Assembly (NCBI GenBank): GCA_963854835.1
Contig: OY978525.1
Span: 2,375,501 to 2,439,500 of the forward strand
DNA length: 64,000 bases
Direction: 5' to 3'
Source: Megamerina dolium
Lineage: Eukaryota > Arthropoda > Insecta > Diptera > Megamerinidae
In this document: piece after piece, positions 1 through 12,340 of the stretch
Position numbering within the stretch: the stretch's first letter is position 1
Layout of the letters: each line of letters begins with the position of its first letter
Program-made: the position numbers and the translations under genes
Notes under the pieces: generated by a model
What the model was told of the DNA's origin: nothing
What the model saw: the letters and a program-made list of their open reading frames with translations, nothing else
Databases searched by the model: none

Positions 1-1871
1 CGATTGTCAACAGAAAATTCGTACAAATTCGTACAAATTATCACCATTTTTTTGTCAAATGGTGTTTCTTAACACCTAAAAACTTGCAACGATAGCGAAA
101 ATGAGAGCGTAAAATGACAGTTCGCTGTGAGAGAACTTACAAGTTTTTACTGGATACATTTTTACTTGTAAGAATTTGAAAGCAAGAAAACATATGATTG
201 AAACTCATATGACAACAACAAAATATTCTTGAAGTATGCATCAATTTAAAATTATTATTATTATTATTATTTATAATTATTAGTTATTTGAAGTCGTTTG
301 AACCAGTATTCAGCAGAAAAAACTTATGTGTTCTTGAGACAAGTTGCTTGGAATCGCTTCCTTTTGATATTGAAATTGATATTCACAATCAGCTGTTTCC
401 TATAACTTGTCAAATTTTTGCAAACTGCTGTTTATTTACGTTTTTTTTTTTATTATTTTTCTGTTTGAGAGCGTATTCTTTCTTACTCTCTAAGATTTCG
501 TTGCTGGATAATTCTTACTTGGAAAGTAAACAATCAAACCTTATGTTAAATAAGTCGCTAATAAATTTAAGATTGGTCTTAATTTTGACTTGCTTTCCCA
601 ATCGAAAAGAATATGATGAGTATAACATCAATCGACTTGTGGAATAAGTTATAGTGTCAATTTGCACAAAAACTGTGGATTTCTAAAAAAAATTATTTTT
701 TAAGAAAATTTCATAACAATACAAGAAGGCGAAGCTGCAAACAAAAAAACTGTTTATTAAAATAATATAAATCAAAATTTTGTACGAGCGAGTTTTTGCA
801 TTTTCATTTGTAGATTGCATAGCGGTTTGATAATATGTTTAGTTTACACAAAGAAGATCGTAAAAACTGATAAAATGCCTCTTTGTTGGCAATAAGAAAA
901 CTAAGAAAACGGATGTGAATAAAAGTATATGGATTTAATATTTTTCCACTACTTTGTTTGCTTTGAAGTAGCGCGTAGCACAGTTTGGCAATCACTCCAC
1001 ACTATATTACGTCATTCCGTCAGAAGAGAGACACAAAAGAAGAAAACAATAAAAAGAGAAACAACAATAATGCAAAAAAAAAACACATAATCAGCTGTAA
1101 CAAACGTCAGCATGACGATTGAATTTGCAGATTAGTTCTCCTCTTGCTGCTCTGACATTTTTGTAATGTAAACCTTCAAATGCAATCCGCTCTATGAATT
1201 ATTTATAGAAAAATTGTGTCATCCAAATTATCAGTCTATATATTCTTGTGTATGTATACGCATATTTGTAAATTTGTAAGCTTGCTCTTTTATCAAAAAT
1301 TTGCTATACATATTTGTATGTAGTTATTATTGATATCGCATGATTAATTGCGTCTGTATTGCCGAAAAATGAATAAGACCAAAATAAATATTTTAATAAA
1401 CAGTTAACACCACTAATCGATATCAAACAAACATGATATAAAACGTCGAATTCCCCAGCCCATAATATACGTTTAAACAGTGCAATGTCTAGGACTGCTC
1501 CTCTCAATTTCTTTTCGTTTTTTTCTTTTCACTTTCGGTCCGCACTTATAAACTATACAACGACACGGCGAAATACAAACTAATCGCATGTGTAGAAGAG
1601 TAGCGCTGTAATAGGTATGTGTCACTCTCATTGCTTTAATTGTGATAATATTAAATGAAATTGATTTTACCCTCCACCATACAAAATACCGGCAGTACTG
1701 TATTGAATTGTATTATATTGCTATTATTGTTGTTATTTCTACTAAGTACGAATATGTTGGTATTTATTAGGCGAATTAATAGCTGCTCCCAAGCAAACAC
1801 CTGTTAATACTCTTAATTAGCGTAAAATGCTTTTATAGCACACATTTTAGTTCGATTGATTATTGATTACC
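1..1871. other. AT-rich non-coding stretch
   Basis: I see no supportable gene here; the open frames are short and low-complexity. It contains a short (ATT)n run at about 250-271 and an 8-bp CRE/ATF-type palindrome-like site, TTACGTCA, at 1007-1014. The sequence could be intergenic or intronic. Confidence 0.5.
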
Positions 1872-1873
1872 TA

Positions 1874-2094
1874 CAGTGGCTCACAGCTTATTTCGTACAG
1901 TGTATATATTTTTATGTACATGGCTGTAACATCGAAACTAAAAAACTTATCAATAAGTTTTGAATGTAGATGTCTATGTATGTGTTTAGTAAACCTAATA
2001 AGAAAACGGGGAACCCCAAAAATTGTTCTTTTTGTCATGCAAGAGAGAAAAACTATTGATCAGCTGATTTTCAGCTCACATCTTATTTCGTACA
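1874..2094. repeat. Left IR/DR arm of the Tc1-like element
   Basis: The outer repeat begins CAGTGGCTCACAGCTTATTT at 1874 and the inner direct copy sits at 2074-2094. The shared core is CTTATTTCGTACA. These are the probable transposase binding sites; that role is inferred from related elements. Confidence 0.8.
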
Positions 2095-2243
2095 CAAACT
2101 TCAATGTAAGTAAGTTTCATTCTGCCGCGCAGTACAAAGTTTTTTTGAATTGTATGAGTTTTTGGACCTTTTTAACTATTATAACAATTTTTATTATTAT
2201 TATTTTAAATAGTTAAAGTGCTGTAAATTAAACATTTAGCGTT

Positions 2244-3284
2244 ATGGGTCGTCGTACAACGATGGAACAGCGTAAACTGGTAATTAACCATTTTAGGAAA
2301 GGTCAGAGTGTGCGAAAAATTGCTGAAATGACAAATTTAAGTGCCTCAACTGTCCAATACATCATTCAACGCTTCGTTCGCGAAAATCGGTTGGAGAACA
2401 AGGGCAGAGAAGCACCTAATAAGATTTTCAACGCATCAGACGAGCGTTATATTGTACGAAAAATTAAGAAAAATCCAAAGTTATCCGCTCCGAAGTTGGC
2501 TGCAGAGGTTCAGCGTGAAATAGGAAAATCATCCAGTGCTGAAACTGTCCGACGTGTGCTGCGCAATCATGACTTGAACGGTCGAGTAGCCCGAAAGAAA
2601 CCATTCATTTCGAAAATGAATATACAACGCCGACTTGACTTCGCCAAAGAGCATATTATTAATACTCCTGCGTTCTGGAATACCGTTATTTTCGCGGATG
2701 AGTCTAAGTTTAATATTTTTGGCTCGGACGGAATGTCATATGTTTGGCGTAAAGCGAATACCGAGCTAAACAAGGAGAACCTTAAGCCCACAGTGAAGCA
2801 TGGTGGCGGTAGCGTGATGGTTTGGGCCTGTATGTCAGCAGCCGGAGTAGGTGAATTGGTTTTTATTGAGGAAACAATGGACAAAATGAAGTACCTCGAG
2901 ATTCTGAAAAACAATTTACTTCAAAGTGCAGACAAACTGGGTTTGCGGGAAGAATTTCGGTACTACCAAGATAATGACCCAAAACATAAATCTGGGATTG
3001 TGCAATCTTGGCTTATTTGGAACTGCCCACACTTGATGTCTCCACCACCACAGTCACCTGACATGAATGTGATTGAAAATCTTTGGTCTATTTTGGACAA
3101 TAAAATAAGAACACACAAGATTTCTAATAAGCAAGACCTAAAGAAGGTACTGATGGAAGAATGGAAAAAAATCACACCAGACATCACTCAAAAATTGGTG
3201 GATTCAATGCCAAATAGACTCCAGGCTGTCATTAACGCTAAGGGATGTCAACTAAATATTAAAATCAACTTACTTTGTTTTTAG
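2244..3284 (+). CDS. Tc1-like transposase, DD34E, intact
   Basis: This protein of 346 residues should cut and paste the surrounding element at TA sites in the nucleus. Residues about 8-45 form the first paired-type helix-turn-helix (KLVINHFRKGQSVRKIAEMT). A second DNA-binding helix-turn-helix covers about 60-115, and the linker has GREA where many relatives have an AT-hook-like GRPR. A basic stretch at about 103-121 could be the nuclear localisation signal. The catalytic triad is complete: Asp152 in FADES, Asp243 in YYQDNDPKH, and Glu278 in SPDMNVIENLW, with 34 residues between the last two, which defines DD34E. A glycine-rich HGGGS motif is at about 186-190. The length is normal for Tc1 transposases (about 340). 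The ATG at 2244 keeps the whole first helix-turn-helix. There is no frameshift or internal stop, unlike every other transposase in this window. Confidence 0.95.
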   Translation: MGRRTTMEQRKLVINHFRKGQSVRKIAEMTNLSASTVQYIIQRFVRENRLENKGREAPNKIFNASDERYIVRKIKKNPKLSAPKLAAEVQREIGKSSSAETVRRVLRNHDLNGRVARKKPFISKMNIQRRLDFAKEHIINTPAFWNTVIFADESKFNIFGSDGMSYVWRKANTELNKENLKPTVKHGGGSVMVWACMSAAGVGELVFIEETMDKMKYLEILKNNLLQSADKLGLREEFRYYQDNDPKHKSGIVQSWLIWNCPHLMSPPPQSPDMNVIENLWSILDNKIRTHKISNKQDLKKVLMEEWKKITPDITQKLVDSMPNRLQAVINAKGCQLNIKINLLCF

Positions 3285-3300
3285 TTTGAACTTAAAGAGA

Positions 3301-3523
3301 CTGTACGAAATAAGCTGTGACATGAATTTTCCTATTTTTTTCTTATTTTATTTTTTTATAGTGTCAAACACTAAAATTTTGAAAAAGTAAATTTTGGAAA
3401 ATAAAAAACAAACCTTCCTTTCTAAAATGGCATTTATATTTTGTTCAAATTTTTGCTATATTAGGAATTACGACTGCAGCAATTTTTAAACTGTCACTGT
3501 ACGAAATAAGCTGGGAGCCACTG
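3301..3523. repeat. Right IR/DR arm of the Tc1-like element
   Basis: Inner site CTGTACGAAATAAGCTGTGA starts at 3301, and the outer 29-bp terminal repeat covers 3495-3523. Both are inverted relative to the left arm. They differ slightly from each other outside the TACGAAATAAGCTG core. Confidence 0.8.
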
Positions 3524-3525
3524 TA

Positions 3526-6241
3526 TGTTTGTTATCTAGGCGAGGTATACACTAGCAAATTTGCTGGTTGGAAATATTTAAGCGAACAGCAAACAAATGT
3601 GAACCCTAATGAAAAGAAGTTGCAATTGTTCAAGCCTAAAAATATCACAAATAGTACAAGTTCAGAAATTATTAGCTCATAATCATAGCGATTAAATATG
3701 CGTATGACATATTTCCCATACAAAAATATGTTACAAAGTCGATGTTAATTTTATATAATTTTTTTGTTTAAAATAATCGATAAAATCGAAGTAATGTGCT
3801 ACTTTTGGTTATTGGAGTGATATCCTTGATCTGATTTTTATTTAAATAGACGTTCTGAGAAGGCTGTTTAACAATTGTCGTGATTAATTAACATTTAGTA
3901 ATGTCTTATATCTAAGGATGACTTGTCGAATTAAAAAAGGATTCATCATTTTTAAAAGTTAATTTCGAAACGTAAATTTTATTTAAAAATTATATGAATT
4001 AACAGTCTTGAGTAACGATTGACGTGAATTATCTCGAATAGGTTCAATTTCACATAAAGTGTATTTAGTAGCAATGAAATTTCGAAAATTCGGGTATTTT
4101 CAAGAAAATTACCAATTCAGAGGTCTATTGGTTAGGTGATTTCCTTTTTTGTAACGCCTAAACATACTTTCGAATGTATAATTTAAGATTTTCGCACTGA
4201 AATTCAATACATAGAATTATTTTTACCATTGAACGGTTGATATTTGATGTAATCAGATTAAAAGCACACGCATCTTCCATACAAAAGTATATTTTCAAAT
4301 GGATTTTTATAAAACTATCGAACTTAAGAAGGCGATTTTGAAAATTAGTATTAGCGTATTAGTATTATAAAAATAAGAATTAAAAAATCATATTTACGAA
4401 TATGAATTTCTTGACTCGGAGCACATAGAAATGCTATAATCACTTCAGAGCCCATTTTTCACTATTGATTCTTAACTTGTTGATCCAATCAGTAGATTAG
4501 GAGAGAACAGTATTTATTTATTGATTTCTAAAACAATTATACATTTTATTTTTTCATCACAGATACACATTTTTTTCATAATTGTTAATTATGTTGCGTA
4601 TTATAATGTCAAAAAAAAAAATAAAATAAAAAGGACACACTTACTCTTAATAAGTCTCAATTAACAAAATTTCAATCAATATGTATAAGAATTATGCTTG
4701 TGTTGGACTAAATGAAGCCATTCACAGTGTTCACAGCTTGACAGTATCACTTTAGCTACTAATTGTATTCGCACAAATGCTGTGAAGTTTAAATGGTAAT
4801 CAATGCCAACTCACAGTTGTAACTTCTCCATTTATCAGAACAACATCGTAGGTAGAGAAGTATAGAATATTTCAATTTCAATTATAATGCAAAATACAAC
4901 ACCTGTGGGTGCCGGTTGACCCAAATTCGGCGACAGTTATATATATACAAGTAATCGTATATGCACGTATGTATGTTAGACATAAATTAGCGTACATACA
5001 TATGTATATACATAAACTCAAGTAGGATTTCCACGAAAATATAAATACGTGTTAACATACATTCATAGCTACGGTTAAGTGCATGTAGTTCAGCAGATTG
5101 TCAAGTATGTTGTATTTAACAATTCTTAACGATATCTTACCCCAGATTTCAAGTTTGCGACACTTAAGACGAATTTTCAAACGCATCCTGTACGATTTTT
5201 TTTTTTTTTATATTATAATACACTTTATAGAGAGCCCAATTACATCTTAAATATTTTTTGAGTATTGCGTACGAGCAAAAATTTACATATGTATATTCTA
5301 AAACCTGGTTCACATCACTAGCAAGAAACTACTGAATGTTGCTATTGATGAAGAATTGAAATTGTCACAGTTTCCTATTTCTGTTTGTTTTTGTTTTGTG
5401 TAAATTACAATTATTTAAATACAAATACTGCTTACTTATCCAAAATACTTACACGCAAAGAAAATTAAAATTAGAAAGAAAATCAATTAAAATCAATAAA
5501 AATCAATCGAGCTGAGCCATGCTTATTTACAATAGTTGTCATGTTAGGCAAGATAATTATCATTCGTTTTTCGAACAACAGTAATGATCCTAAACTAATT
5601 TTCGCTAAAGTTGAACAAATTATTGAAATTTTTTCTCTGCGACCCATGAGTCCAAATAGCGCTTACACACCATTTCAAGGTGTTACTGTACTTCCATGTT
5701 CCCTGTTAAACTTTTCTCTTTCTGAAGGATATTTTTCTTATATTCTCAATATTGATAGTCCCACATTTTTAGTCCAAAGAGTTTGATTACATTTTATTTT
5801 CAGTGTACTATATGCATACATAAATATGTAAGGGATGATCAGAATCGTGTAAATGTTTTGCATGTTCGACTCTTCAAATGCAAGGCCAGCTTATTTTATT
5901 CCATCTATATGCTATACGTAATTAAATACCTATTTATATGCCTACAGCAAACTATTAAGCTCGATAATTATAGGAAAATTTACCGGCTGATATATAAAAT
6001 GCATGATATTTTATGTATTTACGAAGTACGTGTAATTAGTAGAGCTTCACTCTGTGATAGAATTCATAGCAAAAATATTACAAATCCGCTCAAAGTATAA
6101 TCCTATAGAAATAAGACAATTTGAAGAAACTTGGAAAGGAATTGACCAAGGTAATATTTAAGAAAATAGTTTGTTCGTTAATTTTACGTACACAAATTCT
6201 AGAAACACACATTCGAATATATAACATTTTGTATGGGACTA
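3526..6241. other. AT-rich non-coding stretch
   Basis: About 2.7 kb with no gene I can support. The two open frames at 5541-6100 have no recognisable domain, no splice context and base composition like the surroundings. Simple A and T runs and ACATATGTAT-type motifs occur around 4920-5000 and 5280. Confidence 0.5.
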
Positions 6242-6609
6242 AAAAAAAAAAAAAATAAATATGTGGCACTTAAAGCCCCAAAGGACTCATTGGCCGAGCT
6301 TCTCTTCCATTACTGTTGTGCGTCTTAAATTTGGACAGTATTAGAAGGGACCTACTTATTTTAGCCGGTTCCGAACGGCAGAACACTTGTGACATCACTT
6401 TTTCTGAGCTTTGTCACAGAGTTCTTTAAGAAGCTTTTTCATGGCAAGTTGTTACTGTCGGAAGAATTGCCAATTGCTTGCCGACAGGTGGGTACCATTT
6501 GAAAGAAAAATCTTTTCGATATTAAATTTGTTATGCATTAGCCGGGGATTGAACCCACGACCTACAGATCAGAAGGCGAACACACCAACCATTGAGCTAC
6601 GGCACCCAC
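6242..6609 (-). mobile_element. tRNA-derived SINE, full length
   Basis: Reading the minus strand from 6609, the head carries RNA polymerase III promoter boxes: TAGCTCAATGG (A box) and GGTTCAATCCC (B box), in a tRNA-like context. A tRNA-unrelated body and an A/T-rich tail at 6242-6265 follow. A 9-bp target duplication, ATGGGACTA, flanks it at 6233-6241 and 6610-6618, which shows LINE-mediated insertion. Length is 368 bp. Two further copies of the same family lie at 12341-12639 and 39512-40655. I do not recognise a published family name. Confidence 0.85.
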
Positions 6610-6677
6610 ATGGGACTATTGATTAGTTTTAAAGGATTTGCCAAAAAGGGCGTAGATTGTGTTTTTATGCATCGAAT

Positions 6678-7662
6678 ATGTCAAGTTTTGTACGGAATTT
6701 GCTGCAAGGATTACTTTTTTGTTTTTATTTGCAAAAATCTGCAGCTGAGAGCCGTTGTACGCTGCTGGTGTGCATGCTCCATCGATTTCAACTTGCGAAT
6801 ACTGGTGGTTCAGATGCTTCAGAAGTGGCGATTTCGACACAGAAGACAAGGAGAGGCCTTGTCAGCCAAGACAATTTTGAAAATGAAGAATTGGAAGCAT
6901 TACTCGCCCAACATTGTTGTCAAACGCAAAAAGATATTTCGTTTGACAACAAAGAATCCTTGAAAGTGACTCAATCAACAATTTCCGAGTGTTTAAAAGC
7001 AACAGCAGCAGCAGCAAGGATATTGGGTGCCACAAGAACTGAAGCAACAAGAAAGGCGATGTTGCATGTCAGAAATGTTGCTCGGACGATAAAAAAAAAA
7101 TCGTTTTTGCACCGGATTGTTAGTGGTGCCGAAAAATGAAGTCATTACGATAAGTCGAAGCGCAAGAAATCGTATATGAAGCACGGCCAATCACCGAAAT
7201 TAACGGCAAAGCAGAATATTCATAGCGCGAACGTAATTCTCTGCATTTGTTGGGATCAGAAGGGTGTGTTGTATTATGAGCTACTGAAATCAGGACTGAC
7301 GATTATAGGGGATCTGTATCAAACACAATTGATTCGTTTGAAGAGAGCATTCGCCGAAAAACGACCATCATACATCATGCCTCATGTTGCAAGACTGATT
7401 AAAAATTAATTGGTAAACAGCGACTGGGAAGTTTTACCTCACCCGACTTATAACCCATATATTGCTCCGTCTTATTACCAGTTGTTTCGATCGATGTAGA
7501 ATGTCCTGACTGGAATACGCTTCACTTCAGTACAGGGTATCCGAAATTGACTTGATTCATTTTTGTCCTCAAAAAATGAGCAATGGTTTTGGGGCGGGAT
7601 CCATATGCTGCCAGAAAAATATGAAAAAGTCATAGCTATCGATGGCCAATACTTTGATTATG
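6678..7662 (+). pseudogene. Decayed mariner (DD34D) transposase
   Basis: Remains of a mariner transposase, recognisable in alternating frames. The start MSSFVRN at 6678 and KSAAESR are followed by EYWWFRCFRSGDFDTEDKER in another frame at about 6790-6850, then FENEELEALL and CQTQ. Next come SFLHRIV at about 7100, WDQKGVLYYELLKSG and QLIRLKRAFAEKRP, and finally WEVLPHP and DGQYFD near 7660. At least three frameshifts and several stops break it. All three catalytic positions are gone: the first Asp is Ala (SGAEK), the second falls in a deletion, and the third is Tyr (APSYYQ). The wording is closest to mellifera/cecropia-type mariners, and the 20896-21392 fragment is of the same type. I could not find its terminal repeats. 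The SINE ends about 70 bp upstream. Confidence 0.85.
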
Positions 7663-9143
7663 TCTTCAAACATTTTGTTATTGATATGAAGAGATATTTT
7701 TGCAAAAATAGTGAGATACTGAGAGTATAAATTTTATTTGTTTAAGATAATTTCTAAAATCATCTATTCTTTGGTATAAGTAATACAATATATTATGCAC
7801 CAGTAATTCTACAGTTTTTATTTAAATTTTTCATTAATAGCAAGTGAATAATTTTGAAGTTATATGTCAAAATATTGCAAAACTTCTGAAAACGAACTTT
7901 TGATTCTAAATCGAATTTTTGTGGGGACGCATTCTTTAATGTTTCAGTAAATCTTCAATATACAATATATATTTAGGGCTCCAAGTTAATTTCCACTGTG
8001 ATGCAATGTTATTAAAAAGCGAGCGGAGTATATAAATTATTATCACTAAATGTCTAATTAGAACGCATTGGTTAATAATATGTATACTTAAATGAACAAT
8101 ACAATTATTGTTCAATCATTATTACTCAATAGAAATTTTGTAATTTTGGAAAAATGTATTATTTAAACTTGTTGTTATTCTAATGAATTTACAAGAAATT
8201 GACTCTTATCATTTTCACTATTCATAATTTTAAACAATATATATATGGTAATAGGTCAACTCGTTGAAACCTTTCTATTAAATATTCATATGTATGAGTG
8301 AGTAAGTATATAAGAAGCTGTGATCAGTGCTATTCTAATTAATATTAAACAATATATGTATGTAAGTAGAACAATGCAGATAATATATTATGCTGGTCTA
8401 AAGACGTTTACAACAATTAATGAACTATTGACATTTGGGAGTTTGTAATTAATTATGCTGGCTGAAAGAAGTTAATAAATTAAATAAGAAAGATGTAGTA
8501 TAAGAAAATCAATTAAATTGAATATTTATGTAACAATAGAATACTGGAGATTGTTTGATATATACCAAAATAGCGCAATTTTTATAGCAAAATAGACAAT
8601 AGAATATAAAATAAAAGTAAAAATCATATTATGCAAATTTGAACATATCTAATGTAATAGACATCGATATGTATGTATATGCATGTACGATACATTTTTG
8701 GTATTATCAGTGACTCCCTGTTAGCGACCTTTGACATTAGTATTATTATCAATTAAAGTTTTAACGTTTTCACATAGTACACATCAATAGACTGTCGATT
8801 ATAAGCAGGGACCGATGAACAAACAAATCACTCTATTCCAATTAACATAGAATATGAAATTTAAATAATTTAATGCAAAATTGGAATTAGTAATCAATAA
8901 TGTTTTCGAAGTAGTAGTGATTTTTATTTTGGTTTTTTAAATGTTTACCTATTTTTACTGATTTATTTTTCCCTCATCATACTCACAAAAACAATGCCGT
9001 GATGTTTTTAGAAATACTAGGTATCTCATTTGGAAAATAATAATTCAAAAATAATTTTCCAAATAGCCGTTTTCACTAAGCAGAAAGCAATCGCAATCAC
9101 ATTCATTTTAGAACTGTTCAGAAATTGTACAAGTTCACATATA
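7663..9143. other. AT-rich non-coding stretch
   Basis: No gene, repeat array or recognisable element. The composition is very AT-rich with many short T and A runs. This may be the 5' flank of the tRNA-Glu gene. Confidence 0.5.
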
Positions 9144-9215
9144 TCCCATATGGTCTAGTGGCTAGGATATCTGGCTTTCACCCAGAAGGCCCGGGTTCGA
9201 TTCCCGGTATGGGAA
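9144..9215 (+). tRNA. tRNA-Glu (anticodon TTC)
   Basis: A 72-nt cloverleaf. The acceptor stem TCCCATA pairs with TATGGGA, followed by discriminator A. The A box is TGGTCTAGTGG and the B box is GGTTCGATTCC. The anticodon loop CTTTCAC gives TTC, which reads GAA/GAG. The D arm and the perfect TPsiC stem (CCGGG/CCCGG) are intact, and there is no intron. T-rich sequence follows within 10-20 bases and can end polymerase III transcription. It lacks an encoded CCA, as expected for a eukaryotic gene. It supplies glutamate to cytosolic translation. Confidence 0.95.
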
Positions 9216-10799
9216 AATATTTTATTTTCCCATAGATTTTATTACTGTTATTATTAATTTGTCATCTTTTTAAATTGATTATTAAATATGTGCGCTAAAT
9301 ACGATTTGTTTATAATGAAACGTAATTACATGTAAAAGTATTAGAAACGCCTGCATATGCTGGTATAATTCTCTGTTTACTAAATTGACACTTTCTCACT
9401 GGTGGTGCCGAATCATAATAGTTGAACTGCTGCTGCAAATACACATATTTCAATATATATTCACTCTCATTTGTAGATGTGAGTGTACGTGGTCTTTGCA
9501 GAAAATCAGCAAAACATAATTGCATAAAGGGCTTTCACACAAGCAGCCAAGCACCCAGCCAGTCAAAGCATAATGAATGAAATTTTATTTGTTTGTTTAC
9601 TTTGCAGCTTTATGAGCAATTTTCTCAACGCAAGATGACATAAGACATTCATGATTCTCTATCAATATAAATTAAGTTACTTATTTTCATTTATTACCCA
9701 TTTCCTCGTTTAATCCTTTAATCCTTGAGTGATTATATGAAATTAAAGTTGAATAAAATTAATTAAGAACGAAATTTGTGCGGTGTTTCCTGTGTCAAAG
9801 TTGAAACATAAGTAAGAAGGAAAACAAAAAACACTTTAACATTCCATATTCAAATGTTGAATTAATGATTAATGAACATTTTTCTTTTCTTTTGTTTTTG
9901 CCATGAAAATTCACTTTTCGCACAAATGACTTCCGTTATGTTGTAGATGAATATGATTTTTCTTCAACCAACGCCACCGCACAATACACTAAATAGTAAA
10001 CCATACGCTCTCACACTCTCACACCAACTAAGCCAACTAATGGTGGTCATCTTGTATACAACCATTGCCAGACAAGTGACAGACTCAAGTAACAGTTTCT
10101 GTACTGAAATGTTGCTGCTACTGTTGTTGTTGTTACATATGCGTTGATTTATGCAGAACAATTGTTGTTGTTGTTGTTGTTGTTATTGTTATTATTATTG
10201 TTTACTTTTGTTCATCTTTATTATTGTGTTTGTACTTGCTGAAGTGTTTCGTTGTTGTTTCTCTTTTCTCAGTAGCAGTGAGTAGTCAGTCACAATCATT
10301 TGTTGAATTTTGATTTTGAATGAAATTCCTGTTGTTGTTTGCATTATTAATAATGCAATTTAGTGAAAATATTCATAAATAAATAAGTGAAAACCAATTT
10401 ACATAGCAAAACAATAGGAACGAAAGCACAAATATACACAAATTCCTACAAATGATGCAATATAAAGCAAATAAAAAGGGTTGCTTTGGTGTTTTCTCTT
10501 CATGTTGTTGGCGCAAATTTACAATCGGTGTGACCAGAGTTTAAGCTGCATAATGGAGTAGTGCTGCAATTTCATCAATTTACATATAAATGCAGGTAAA
10601 TAAATTTTCATAAAGCTTTTCCATAAGTTGTTCCAACTGAACATGAGGAGGTTCATTCTCTCCTTGCAAAAAATGTTTGCAAGGAGAGTTAACGCAGTCC
10701 AAGTCCTACAATATGTATATCCAATCCTAATGGAAAGTGCATATTAACAAGTTTTTAAAAATTATTTCATTCAATCATCCTCCAATCACCCACGTTATA
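9216..10799. other. Non-coding stretch with trinucleotide repeats
   Basis: No supportable coding exon. There is a GTT/ATT microsatellite at about 10162-10200 and CTG/GTT-rich sequence from 10108. Base composition is less AT-rich than the flanks between about 9500 and 10560, so it may hold regulatory or promoter sequence; one candidate core element is listed at 10526. Confidence 0.45.
10526..10536 (-). promoter_or_regulatory. Candidate Motif-1-like core promoter element
   Basis: The minus strand reads TGGTCACACCG, matching 10 of 11 positions of the Drosophila Motif 1 core promoter consensus YGGTCACACTR. It sits in the more GC-balanced part of this stretch. No gene start can be tied to it, so it may be a chance match. 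Confidence 0.2.
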
Positions 10800-10990
10800 T
10801 TGAGAGCGATAAAATTGCCTGAAAGTTATTTATTTTCGAGAATCAATAACTGGAAAAATATATTTTCGGATGATAATTAGTAAAAAAGTATTATATACAT
10901 TACATTGAAAGCGATAAAATTGCCTGAAAGGTATTTATTTTCGAGAATCAAAAATATATTTTCGAATGATAATTAGTAAAAAAGTATTCA
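10800..10990. repeat. Two-copy tandem duplication, about 104 bp
   Basis: The unit beginning at 10800 (GAGCGATAAAATTGCCTGAA) recurs from 10904 with a few substitutions and a short internal deletion. Both copies end in AATTAGTAAAAAAGTATT. It is a local duplication with no coding content. Confidence 0.85.
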
Positions 10991-10992
10991 TG

Positions 10993-12340
10993 TCGCAAAT
11001 CCTATTTTTGGTATCATGAGAGATTTTAAGTATAAGCAGGTAAAGTGGACAGTCAAATTTGACGATATATTGGCTTATTTCAAAGTTAAATCGATCCCAT
11101 ATAATTTCAATAAAATTTTGTGTGTAAGTCTCACTAAGTTTAAATCTGTGGTCAAAAGTAGGCTTAAAGTTTTGAAATTTGAAAATCCGGTAGTTCGAGT
11201 TTATTATTTTTTTTTAATTATATTATATTGACATTGGTGATTTTGAAATAATATAAAATTTTGTTTGATATCCTTTGATTTTGAAATGAAAGTGATCTTA
11301 AGGCGTATACTATATGTTGGATAGTTTATTCAAAATTTTGAAGAGCAAAGAAAAAAGAGAAAAATAAAACCAACAAAAAATAAAAAGGAAAAGTGAAAAG
11401 AAAATACCAAATACAAATAAAAAATATAATTAAAAATGTTTCTGTTACTAATCACTCTGTGGAATGGAAGTTATCAATGGTTTTATGTATTAAATCAAGT
11501 AATATTCAAAAAAGTTGAAGATTGGTTGACTATTGAAGAAATAATGATTTTCTTTTGTTCCAATAGTTTGGATGATAGAGATTGTTCAATGCTTTGTAAT
11601 CGAGGAACAAACTGCTCAGTTAAAAATTAATTTTTAATTTAATTCTTTGCTACTAATTTTGACAGACTTTTCAGAAAAAATATCTGGCCACGTTATCGTA
11701 ATTTAAATGCACTAATTTTTCACGATCTGTACTTCTGTACCTATTGCGGCGGTCAAAGGTAAAGGTGTTAAGTACAAATTTTCATATAAAGCTCAACAGA
11801 GCAACTTCCTTTCGAAAATTTGTAAAAAATATTAAATATAGAATTTTTCTGTAGAAAATATAAATAATAATTTTGGGTTATTATGAAAGTCTCCGGAACT
11901 CTACTAGCAAAGATCTATAAAAAATAGGAAATTATAATTACCCGTCAATGAAAATATAAATTTCCATCGATGTATTAGTATTAGGAACATTTATTACAAT
12001 TATCCTTGCGTTTGACTACATAGAAAATTCTTAAAATGTCATTGCACATTGTTCACTTATTCACCATCGAATTCCGTGTAGTAAATGCCAAAGTTTCTGT
12101 GGCCTCTACCTATATAATACGAGACGATTATATGATTTTGTAGCACACAAAACAATAGTAATAATATCCACCAACCGACACATTGACGTACTTTCGATGA
12201 ACTAAAATCAAAATTAAAATAAAGCCAACTATTTTTTTTTTTTTACTACGAATGAAAAAGGCGCACGCCTGTCTAAACAAATACCATTACATGTATGCAT
12301 ACGTACATACACGTATTTTATGTACGCTAGTATGTGTAGA
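10993..12340. other. AT-rich non-coding stretch
   Basis: No gene I can support. A 64-codon open frame at 11436-11630 begins with a hydrophobic MFLLLITLW and has four cysteines near its end. It has no recognised family and is described under findings rather than called as a gene. Simple T runs occur near 12232. Confidence 0.45.

Larger units (their letters stand above)
1874..3523 (+). mobile_element. Complete Tc1-like DNA transposon with IR/DR ends
   Basis: A 1650-bp element bounded by TA dinucleotides at 1872-1873 and 3524-3525, the target duplication expected for the Tc1/mariner superfamily. The outer terminal repeats are 29 bp (1874-1902 and 3495-3523) and match at 28 of 29 positions. A second, internal copy of the same core motif lies about 200 bp inside each end (2074-2094 and 3301-3321), giving the four-site IR/DR layout known from Sleeping Beauty-, Minos- and Bari-type elements. 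The single gene inside is open from ATG to stop. Every part needed for a functional element is visible, so this copy looks young. Confidence 0.93.

Noticed and set aside
288..647. A 119-codon open frame near the left edge
   Set aside because: No ATG at the stated start, low-complexity Phe/Leu-rich translation, no splice context or recognisable domain.
5541..6100. Two adjacent open frames of 81 and 105 codons
   Set aside because: Composition matches random AT-rich DNA and no family resemblance is visible.
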